Below, piece by piece: positions 14,001 through 26,000 of a stretch of DNA of 64,000 bases; the stretch's first letter is position 1; each line of letters begins with the position of its first letter. The notes beneath the pieces were generated by a model that did not search any database, was not told the origin of the DNA, and saw nothing but the letters and a program-made list of their open reading frames with translations. Source of the DNA: Centroberyx gerrardi (Eukaryota; Chordata; Actinopteri; Beryciformes; Berycidae); contig NC_136004.1 in NCBI RefSeq assembly GCF_048128805.1, positions 16,988,185 to 17,052,184 on the forward strand, given 5' to 3'. Both the position numbers and the translations under genes were made by a program.

Positions 14001-17000
14001 GATTTGCCCTGTACAACATCAGGAAGATCAGACCCTACCTGTCTGAGCATGCAGCACAACTCCTAGTACAACCTGGCACTTGTAATATCACGCCTTGACT
14101 ACTGCAACTCCTTACTGGCAGGGATCCCGGCATGTACGCTCAAACCTCTGCAGATGATCCAGACCGCGGCGGCACGTCTCGTCTTCAACCAGCCCAAAAG
14201 AGCACATGTCACTCCGCTGTTCATATCCCTCCACTGGCTCCCAGTTGCTGCCCGCATCAAGTTCAAGTCCTTGATGCTCGCCTACAAAGCAGCAACCAAA
14301 ACGGCTCCGACCTACCTGAACTCCCTCATTCAGGTCTACGCTCCCTCCCGCTCACTACGCTCTGCCAAGGAACGGCGCCTGGTGCTGCCACCACAACAAG
14401 GCCCTAAGTCTCTAGCCAGACTCTTCTTCTGTGGTTCCTCGGTGGTGGAACCGAGGAACCAAAGAGTTACCAAACTCCATTAAATCCGCAGAGTCCCTCT
14501 CAATCTTTAAGAAAAGGCTAAAGACCCAGCTCTTTAGTGAACACCTTCTCACCTGATGGACTGCGTAATCCAAAAAAAAAAAAAATCTTTATCTGCCTCT
14601 ATGCACTCTATGCATTACCTCGTAGCACTTATGTCCTGTTGGACCAGAACTTAGCTTTATGGCACTTACTCTCGTTGTTCTCTCTCGACTAGATCCTTGC
14701 TTGTGTTGTATTAAAATCTCATATGTACGTCGCTTTGGATAAAAGCATCTGCCAAATGGGAAATTGTAATTGTAATTCTAATCATTTGACTGGCCTGCTG
14801 TAATTCATTCTGCAAAGATAGTCATCAATTTAGCATGTTATAGACGCAAACATGGTGTGTGAACAACATGGAAGAATACATGGTAATGGTAAATATGGCA
14901 ACAGGATTGGAGCTCATTTAGTGTGTGTTCCCAGATCCAGAAGAGGCACTCCAGCAGCAGCATGGACGAGCGCCCCTCCCCCTCCCCCTCAGCTCGTGAC
15001 TATGTGGAGTCACTGCATCAGAACAACAGGGCGACCCTCCTGTTCGGCAAAAACAATGTGCTCGTACAACCGGTAACAGTCTACTTCCTCTCATCTCTAC
15101 GCTTTACAGCTAATGATAGTTGAAGAATGACACTCCCTAGAAAGAACATTAGCATTTAAGATGAAGTTTCTGACCCAAAACACAAGATGGAGAAAGTAAG
15201 GACAGTGTATCTACAGTTTCTTCTCCCTTCACAACACAGAGAATATAAACTGTGAGGTAATGATGATGCATTCGCTAATGACTATTGATTAACTATTAAC
15301 TAACTAAGGAAACATGAAGGGGTACAGCATGTCAGAGTAAAGATGTCACACTTTGACATATACCACCAAAAGGTCCAGAATTTATATGAGTGGCCTTGGC
15401 TAGCTTTCATGCAAATCTGTTAATGTAAGCAGCTCAAAGGAGGTGAAGAATAATTTTGAGTGATGATTTGGAGAGGTTGAATGAAATCCACTTCTGTTCA
15501 TTTTGTGATTATTAGAATTATGTGCTGCCATTTAACCATTTGAATAAGAGGGGATTCAGTTTCTCCATATCACAGGCGATTCTGTAGTAATGCCACAGCA
15601 CAATATTACCATCAAAATCAGAGGAATATTTCAAGCAAGTTAAAAAAAAATGAAAACTGGATTTGTAGCTGTAGCTGGATTTGTAACATATGATTCATGC
15701 AGAGCATCTTCTGAACTGGAACGTTCATGAGTAAGCTGTAGCACAGCAGAGGATGTACTTTCAGCTCTAATTCTGGGCCTGCATTGCATTGCAGTACAGA
15801 ATAGTACAAAGCCATCATTGTGCAGGTGAAAGCAAACGGTTGGTTATACCTGGTTAAAGCTGCCTCAATCACAATCAGGAATACCATCTAACAAAGCTTT
15901 CTCAATAGTCAAATCAGTAGCAAGTTCAGGATGGCTTACAAAATCATAGAAGACCTCATTCACTCTTATTCTGATTTTCTCTAATGTTGTATTTCTAAAA
16001 ATCTATTAGCAGCCCTCAGTACAAATGAGTCAAAACAAGTCTTAGAAATCATTTGTCCCATAATCCATCAGCCTGCTGTAAAAGAGAAATGCAACGACTT
16101 GTGGTGTGTGTTAAGATGTGGGAAATCTCCTAATCTTTTTACCAGTATACTTTTTTTCTGGTGATTGTTATTTTTCTGTTTCTGCACATATAGCATCCTC
16201 CTGTGTGTGAATACAATGCTAATGCTACACAATGCTCTGTATTTCTGTTTTGTCTTTTAGTCACACTGTAAAAGCAATCTATTTTAATCCAATTCAGAAG
16301 TATCCCCAGTTTTTGCATCTAATGAAAACAGCTGTCCTCCTGGTTGTTTCAGAGGGACGACATGGAGGCCATCCCAGGTTACCTCTCTCTGCACCAGACA
16401 GCAGACATCATGACCCTGAAGTGGACGCCCAATCAACTCATGAATGGCTCTGTTGGAGACTTGGACTATGAGCGCAGGTGCAGAACTACCCAGCTGCAAT
16501 AGGATTATGTTGGTTGTGTCTGTCGACAAAGCCTGGGCTTGATAGTATTAGTAATCCTTCCATATATGTACTTGATATGCGACTAGTGCATATTAATCCA
16601 TACCAAACACAGGTTTACAGTGTCTTTGAAATCCTCAAGTCTGCTGGTATTAACGTGTTTCAACAAAGACATGGAGACACCGTGCGCTATGTTTTTTTTT
16701 GTTGCTCCTCTCTGCTGTTTGTGTAACACATGAGTATTACTGAATAATGCAGTGTGTTTGTGTGTGTGACTCAGGCTCTCTGTATCCTGGAGTAAATGCT
16801 GCTGCTATGATGAGGCTTATTTTCAGCACACCAGCAGCCACCAGATGGCTTATTGACTGAGACACTGTCAAGCATCACTCAAACTAACAAACCATATTAT
16901 GTTGCTGTGCGTGTGCATGGTTTCTCTCACCAAAAATAGATTGCTCCATTAGGCAACGTGTCTGCTTATCTACGGGTACACACTTGACTATTTTCCTGAT

Positions 17001-20000
17001 TAACCATAAAATTAGTGTTCCTTCAGATTTTGTCTCACACAAATAAGATGCACACATTCCCTATGGATTTGTTGTTGTTGTTGTTGCAGTGTTACTTGTT
17101 GTTCCTCTCAATGTGGCAAGGCGAGTCTGGATTGTTATCTCCCTGACTGTGTATTTGATTGGATCTTTTTCAGTGTGTACTGGGACTATGCCATGACCAT
17201 CCGTCTGGAGGAGATTGTTTACTTGCACTGTCATCAACAGGGTGGGTCCAGGCTCCAGGCATAACTCCGGCTTCCATAAATGTTTAGTCTTTAAACTTTA
17301 AACCTGTATACCATTCTGTAACTCAAGTGAACAATAACCAGTGCTGGATCGTATGCAGCGAGATTTATTTGTCACTACCATTTGCTTTCTCAGTCTGCAC
17401 TCAACTTTAATTCATTGCTATGTTTGATATTACGATGTTTACTATTTATTATCGCTGTCTGTGGCTGCGCAGCTGTCCAATAAAATGTCATCATGAATCA
17501 TTTAAAGCAGAACTCATCTCGACTTCATCCCGTATGTTGTCCTCCTCTAGTGGACAGCGGGGGAACGGTGGTGCTGGTGAGTCAGGACGGGATCCAGAGG
17601 CCTCCGCTCCGCTTCCCTAAAGGAGGCCACTTGCTCCAGTTCCTGTCCTGCCTGGAGAACGGCCTCCTTCCCCACGGCCAGCTGGACCCTCCGCTCTGGT
17701 CCCAGAGGGGAAAGGTCAGCACGGGGGGTCATTCTCTGGCATCAGTCCCAGAACACAAATTACTTGTAGTGGGCATTCTTCCAGTGGAAACAATATAGTA
17801 CTAAAATGCTTTGGAGCAAATCAGCCTGACCTGTTCAATAAAATCAATAAGAGAGACATTTGAATTTGGAAATAGCAGGCTGTGACCTCTGATGCATTTT
17901 GCTTGTTTGCATCAACGGTTGGAGTGATACTGACGAAAGTATGTCTGTTCCCTCATCGTGATGTTTCCACCGCCGTACAATACGTGTCCCTTTGTGTGAA
18001 TGGATGTCTTTGTTAGACTGTGAATAGCATTCACAGTATCTGCAGGACAAACTGAATAATGAAAACCCACCCACGCATGTTCAGCCACTATTAAGAGGCT
18101 TCAGCATGCAAACACCCAGCCTCTTAAAATCACATGGATGGCTTAGCATTGCTTTGGTGCTTTAGTGACTCTTGCTGGCATTAGTTTAATAACAATTATT
18201 TTCTCATGGCAGGGCAAGGTGTTCCCTAAGCTGCGGAAGAGGGTTCCTCAGGGATCTGGATCCTCAGACTCGGTCTCAGATAAAGAGGAGGATGAGGCCA
18301 CAGATTACGTCTTCCGCATCCTCTTCCCGAACAGCCAATCAGAGTTCGGTGAGAGATGTTTCCCCTCCAGTGAACCATGTCAACACTACAGTGTCTGTGC
18401 AGCTGTTAATGTGCAGCACCCATTGGCCTCGCCCAAGTGTTGCCTTTTCATGAAAATGTTGCTCGTTGTTCGTTACAGTGACTGTAACCCACCCTCCCCG
18501 TCTGACTTCCTCCTTGTCCCTTCAACCGAGAGGAGCAGGGGCGCTGGTTGTCCCCAAGCGGTCCTGCAGCTGTCCTGAAGAATCCCCCTCACTCTCAGGA
18601 AGCAGCTGTAACACTGTCACACCTCGGCTTGTCTGTCCATCTGTCAGCTTGTCTCGCTTTAATTCCCTGCATTTAATATCCTCCTGGCCGACCTCTGTGC
18701 CTCTGGCAAAGTTTATTGATGTTTCCTGTTATTAAAGGCCCGCCCGCCCCCTGCAGCCCCCCATGTCCCACCTTTTTTACTGCATTACAATGCAATAACC
18801 TTTTAACAGGCGATGGTGGACAACTGGTTGAAGGAATATGGCTGCTGAACTGAGAAAGGCTCTTGATCGCTTGATCTCTCTTGTTTTGGGCTAAACATCG
18901 GTGTAATGTTAAAAAGAAGCAAGATCGTTGAGTTGTTCACCAATTCCAGATTGCGCAAATGTTTTTGTTTATGTGCTTTATCTTTTCTCTAACAGAAATC
19001 CAGTGCAAACAAATTGTACTCTGAAGTGCTACCAACAGATCACAATTGATCAGTGTAATTCTGCTTATGCACGTTTCCAGCTGTGTTCAAATCATCTAAG
19101 TGCAAATTCAATTGTTCTTGAGCGCTTGAACAGCCTAATACTTTAAGCGCAATGTGCTGATGACAGTGACGGTGTGTGTGTGTGTGCGTGTGTGTGTGTA
19201 TGCATGTGCATGTATGCCACAGTGAATCCTCCAGACTTGATGGACCAGGGAGCTACGATGTGGCACCCGACGCTCAGGAAGTCCTCCTGCTCCTCCTGCT
19301 CCCAGGGGAGCCTCTCTGACGGGATGCCACTCAAAGGGTGCAACCATGAGCGGTGAGAGATAAACACGCCCCTGGCTACACTCAGTTAACATTTGGTTGC
19401 TACTTTTGCTGGCATTGTATAGTGAGACGGGAACTGTTTGCCTGAGGTTGCGGAGCCACAGCCGCTCAGCAGACACCCGTCCCCCAGCGCCCATCAGGAG
19501 TTCTAAACACTGCAGAGGAGACTGGGACGATAAAAGGACGCAAGAAACTAGCAATTACCCCGAAGACAGTCATGTGACATTTACATAACTGAGAGAAGAA
19601 TGTGTTGGGGAAAATGAGATGATAAGCAAGGCAAATTAATTGGTTGAAGACTATGCATAAAGGCGAGCCGGTGGGCTAGCAGCACCACAGGTAGTCATTT
19701 GAATATTAAAAGGTTGGGGCCCCTGAAACACATTAGATATCTCACAGTTTCAGGACAGTATGAATACCTCACGTGGCAGACTTCACGAGGCTCCTGCAAG
19801 AAAACAGCACAGACATAATAGTTGCATAATAATGTCAAAGTGTCTGCGTCTACACAAGCAAAGAGGAACGTGCTGTATCTCCCTGCAGGGCTCCTTTGAA
19901 GATGCTGTGCGACAACATGAAGTATCAGATCATCTCTCGGGCGTTCTACGGCTGTATGTGACTGCAAATCCCCTATTCTTTGCCTGTTATTTATTGTGTG

Positions 20001-23000
20001 CATTGAAATGCCTCGAATATTTTATCTATTCTCATTCAAAATCACTGTGAAAATATGATTGATTGACAACTTACACTACCAGTCAAAAGTTTGGACACAG
20101 CTGATAGAATGTACTATGTTTTTCATTATCTTAAAGCCATTTTGATCTAAAGGCTTATGCTTAAATGCTTGAAATTTGTTTCTTAGACAAATATAAATAG
20201 TGAAGCTGATTCCTGTGTATGAATTTCTTTCCAAAGCCTTCGCCTTTCCATCAAGGCAAAGGGTGGCTTCTTTAAAGAATCTAAAATATAAGATAGTTTT
20301 GATTTAACACTTTTTTGGTCACTGTATAATTCCATTTGTGTTATTTCATTGTTTTGATCTCTTTACTCTTATTCTAAAAATGTGGAAAACAATAAAAATA
20401 AAGAAAAATGTGGTGTGTCCAAACCTTTGACTGGTAGTGTACTATTAGATGAATATCTTCATTTTAACTATAATTAGATTCTGCAGAGGCACTGAATAAT
20501 GACTTGTATTGTCATGTAGGGCTGGCATACTGCCGTCACCTGTCCACTGTCCGCACACACCTCTCAGCTCTGGTCAATCACACCATTGTGGAGCCAGACG
20601 TGCCGCGTGACGCCTACAGAGGGCTCACCACCGAGGTGTGGCAGACGTTCCTCCAGGACTGCAGCGTAAGCATCACTGCTCCTCACTCGACACGTCATTG
20701 TCACACCACTGCAACACACACTGAAAATTAACTCCTGATGATATACTGACCACACACACAGACTATACAAGCCTGCATGTCCATCCCCACTCTATCTCTC
20801 TCTCTCTCTCTCTCGCTCTGTTGCTCTTCTCTCTCATCCATATTTATCCCCTCTAATCATGTGGCTCACTCCATTAGTCACACAACAATATGCATGAAGC
20901 ATAACTAATGTCCTGTCAATCTTAAAATCCTAATTTAGAATGTATTTGGTCCCGTAAATATTAGTTATATTATCCTGAAGTCATGAAGAGTTCGACTTGA
21001 ACATGAAAAAAGGTCAGTTCAAAAAAGGGGCAGTTTGGAAATAGAAAATGATTATTTCATACCCCATTTTTCTCTGAATACCGGTCTGTTTCTTTTTCAG
21101 CATTACATCACATTTTTCAGTATCTGCCAGATAGTATCTGTCTTGTTTCAGTAGCTTGGAAATCTATTTGAAAATATTTACCAATATACAGGATGTGATG
21201 TTAAAATCCCTTGTGCCATAATCCAGGTTGAGCGTTCATACAGAAGCCCAATTCATATGTCAAAAGAATGATGTACTAATCCACCAGTGGTGACTTAGAA
21301 GACATCAGGCTACACTGTTATAATTCTACAGGACCATCAGACAGGCAGCGCCATTCACCAGCCACCTAATCTCAATGTTACAGGGTTGAATGTGTGTGTG
21401 TGTGTGTGGGTGTCAGTGGGGTTATCAAGTTGGCACCTTCAGCCTTCACTGGGAGCACTGTAGCTTTCCAACTCCGCTGCCCTTTTCTTTTCCTAGGCCT
21501 CATCTACCCCGTCCTCCCATGGCACTGTGAGCTTCACAAAATCCACAATCCACTGGGCTTCAGACCTCAACACAAAGTCTGGCCTTAAGTTAGTCTTCAG
21601 TATTTCCTAAAGGATTATCAGCTCTTTCCTCCAAATCCATTAGCCAATCTCTGCCCACCCTTAGTTGGCCTATAATATGCCTGCCCCGACTTTACTCCTA
21701 CTCTTTTCTCCCTCACAGACGAAACCAGCTTTAATATCTGCCTTCCTATCAGTTGACAGATTAATTACTGATCATTTGCTCTGAATTGCCTCTGCTAGAC
21801 CCTTCAGCACTTGGTTATGTTGCCATGTGCATCGTCCTTGCGATAGACTCGATTTACATCCTGACAAAATAGATAAATAGATAAATAGTATAAGAGTAGC
21901 TGTGCCTGAACAGGAGGCCTTCACCTACCAATTAACTGAGACTCATCTGTTAGACTAGCTCATAGGTAATCGCTTTCACATACAAAATTGTACAAAACCA
22001 CACCAATCAGACACCATGGGACTCTCAAGCCATTTCCTAAGATAAGAGTTGGCCTCTCTACCTTTGATGTAGGTATCTCATATACTGTCAAGGGCCACAT
22101 TAGCCCAAGCTGCAGCCACTGCTTTAACTTTTGTCTTTTAAAGCATTTATAGTGAAGGTTTTGACAGGCCTCTCTAGTGCTGTTGGAATTGCTTCCTTAT
22201 CTATGTAGAACCTTTTGTTTTGGTCCTTGGCCAGGGTGCGATTGCTGGGGGTGGGTGGGGACACGCTTTCCCCCACTCTCTGGCATGTTTTATTCTGTCA
22301 GTGAATTAAATACATGCATTATAAAAAGAAAAGGAGGTCCGTCATAACGCTAATTTTCTAGTTTTGCTAAAAGGACGGTACGTGAGAAATGTTTTTTCCT
22401 TTCGTCAGCATTGCTGCTGTCCACAAACACACACTGACTAGCACACAGCTGGCATCACCTGGGCCAGACGCATAAAACTGTGTAGATTCAAGCCAAAGCA
22501 GCTACTGCATCGTTACGTACAGCCATTACGTGCACCGCTATATATTGTGAGCCATAATGGCCTGATTGATCACACCAGTAGGTCTAATTTATTATCTTAT
22601 GTGCGTTATTCCTATTCCTACATTACTGTACGATATGGTGACAATATGGAAACCTATTAACTTCACTAGAATAGAAATCAGGTTTGCAAAAAAAGGATGT
22701 TAACACACACATCTATAAATATTTAACTCTGTTGAGACCTAGTAGGCTGCTATGGTGCGCTGAAAAGTTTAAGGCGCAAAATAAAATGTTATTATCTCTT
22801 TGATATTATCCTTCTCTTTGCCACATAGCTATATCACACTCACTTCAGCTGACTCAGAAAGTGTACACATGCTTGTGTGGAGGTACGCACATTCCCACGG
22901 CATTCTACACTATTCATACTCAGAATCTGTGTGTGTGTGTGTGTGTGTGTGTGTATCTCATATATGACATATATGGACATATACGGATAGGATTCTTTGG

Positions 23001-26000
23001 GGAACAATAATACGTGTATGATAGGGGTTTGCACTTACACATTTCATATTATATATATTATATAAAATATATCATACAATATATTTTCACACCTCCATGT
23101 GTAAAATATCACCCGGCAAAAATGCATTCCCCCCTCTGGTTTTTTTTAGAATTCGCACCCTGTCCTCGACTTACTTCACTGAACTTTCATCCTAGTCCAA
23201 TTTAGACTATCATTCAGCCCTCCCTGTAGCCTTTTCCCATCTACCACCCACTTTGATGCCCTAATTATTACCTCCATCGTCATAGTGAAAGCTAGAGGGG
23301 AAATTGTGCCATGATGCCTATCTCCACATGCTGCCATGCTGTAGTAAACCCTGTTGTTGTGAAGCAGATCTGATTATCTTGAATATGTAGAGTGGAAAAA
23401 ATGGCTTTTTAATCCAATGAATGAAAATCTAAAGAAAGTAAGTAGTGGGGTGTTTCAGCACCATACTACAATTATAGATATATTCACCCACTGAGTCAAC
23501 CAATAGAAATTTAAAACAGAAGATAGTTTTATTCGCCAGAGCATGTCATGGTAGAACCGCTGCTTTTATCTAATGGTGAATTTTCTTTTTCAATATGTAA
23601 TTTCAATACAACACTAAGGCGCACTAGCAAGGATCGTATCTGTGAACAGCTGATCTCATTAAGGCTGCCTTTTCTACTTCCTCTTCTTGATTAGGATTAT
23701 CTTAAACATTTCCTGTTGTGTGTGTGTATATGTGCTCTTTAACGTGTGTATTTTATAATATGCCATACTGTGTTTGATGTCTCTCTGCAGGCCTACGAGG
23801 AGCAGGAGCTGCTGCGTCTGGTCTACTTTGGTGGTGTGGAGCCCTCGCTGCGTAAGGAGGTGTGGCCTTTCCTCCTGGGCCATTACCAGTTTGGAATGTC
23901 TGAAGTGGAGAGGAAGGAGGTTTGTCATTTACTACTAATTCTGGCTTTGCTCTCAAAGCATTATCCACAGAATAGCTGACCCCTGACCCTTGACCCCTGA
24001 ACACTAACCCCTCGCCACCAGGTGGACGAACAGGTCAGAGCGTGCTATCAGCAGACCATGCGTGAGTGGCTTGGCTGTGAGGAGATCGTCCGCCAGCGGG
24101 AGAAGGAGCAGCACGCTGCAGCGTTAGCCAAGTGTTCCTCCGGGGCCAGCGTGGACAGCAGCACCCAGAAGATGATCCATCACGACTCCACTGTCAGCAA
24201 CGAGGTGACACACAGTAACACTCATACACACAAAGTTATAGAGCCACTGTGCACACTGTAATGTTCAGTCACATTGTAATCTGACACTGTGGAGAGGAGA
24301 CAGTTGTTTTTGTATGTGCTATTTATTTCGTTTTTGCATTGAGCCGTTGATATGGATAATTTAACTAGAACCAGAAGACTTTTTGCATGTAATGTCTTGG
24401 TTTCATTGTCTTTGTTTCCCAATCCCAGTCCTCCCAGAGCTGCAGCTCAGACAGACAGAGTCTGGCTCGTCTACAGAGCGACTCCAGCAGCAGCACACAG
24501 GTATCACAGCCTCACCGCAGTACACACTGCACAGAATCTACACTTAGATTAGATGAGGTTCAATTTCAGTGTTTTTAATGTTCTTTGAAAACAAGTTTAC
24601 AACACCTGAGTCTGTTACTCAGACAAATGCTGATCACATTTTTGAGACATTTTTTGAGACATTTTTCAGTGTATGTCCTAAGTAATATATGTAACGATCT
24701 CAACCTTTTTGAACCAATATTCCTCACCCTTGCATTCTCTCTCCTGCTAGTTCTTCACATCCTCCCATCCCTTCCCCTGGAGTAGCCTGCTTCCCTCTGG
24801 CTTGTTCTTTCAGGTGTTTGAGTCCGTGGAGGAGGTGGACCAGATCGAGACGGAGCCCAAGAACGAAGAGGCCAAACAGGTGCCTAAGATGCCCAACGGG
24901 GCGCTCCAGAATGGGACAAGCTCTCCTGACTCCGGCCATCCCTCCTCCCGCAACTTCTCTGTCACCTCTGGCCTGTCTGATGGCTCGCTCAGCACAGAGG
25001 ACTGCCCCGCGCCTGACGCAACCGCCAGAGCCGCTGCTGCCCCTCCGGCACCGCAGAGCCCCATCAAACCTCCTCGGGACGCAGCGGGAGAGAGCTTAGG
25101 TCTGCAGGAGGAAATGGACAGCCAGGTCAAAGGTGGTGCACTAGTGAAGAAAGACAAAGAGGAGGAGGGGGAGAAAACACCTGAAGTGACCAAAAAGACA
25201 GAAGACACCAAGACTGAGGTGCTAGATGATAACACAGTCCAGCCAGTTGAAGAAGACGAGGTAAAGGCCAGCGAAGGCGTGAATCTGCCTAAAGCAAAAG
25301 ACAGTGCTGTAGATTTACCAGTGGAGTCCAAAGCTGCTGTCAATCCTGAGGATGTTGAACAGAAGGCAGAAACAGAGGGGACCAAGGTTGAAGATGGAGA
25401 GCCGATTGCACCGGTAGACACTAAAGAAGTTAAAGCTTCAGAACAAGAGGTCAAATGTGAGACATCCAAATTAGAGTCAGGGAAAACAGAGAAAGAAGTG
25501 CCTCAAGAGGATAATGCAGTGGTATCGGCAGTGGCTGCAGAACCCAAAGGAGAACAGACGGATGTTGAACAAACTCTTAAAAAAGAGGTAGAAGTGGTGG
25601 GCAATGAGGAGACATCAAAGGTAGAGAAAACTGTAGAAACAAGTGTGGAAAAGCCAAAGGAAGAAAGTGAGGGAGAAGTTGAGAGACGTCAGGCAGAGAT
25701 TTTGAAATTTGAGGAAACGGGAGAAACAAAGGCAAGTGAGACACCAAAAGAGGCTTTATTGGTGAAGGAGGATCAGATTAGCAAAGCAGAGGAGACAGTA
25801 GCAGCTGAAGGGAAGGAAGAAATATTAAAAGATCCCAGGGCTCCCGCAGTAGAGAAGAATCTCATTTTCTCAGCAGAAGCTCGGGTCTCGAGAGCGATGG
25901 AAGCCTTCTGCGGCTCGCAGAACGACGAGGCTCACGTCACGACTGAATCTGACGAGTCTCCCTCAGCCATAGAGATGGAGGAGATCCCCACAGCCAAAGT

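Noticed and set aside
24810-25469. 219-codon minus-strand frame
   Set aside because: Antisense shadow of the low-complexity Glu/Lys exon of sgsm1; Ser-rich composition follows from that.
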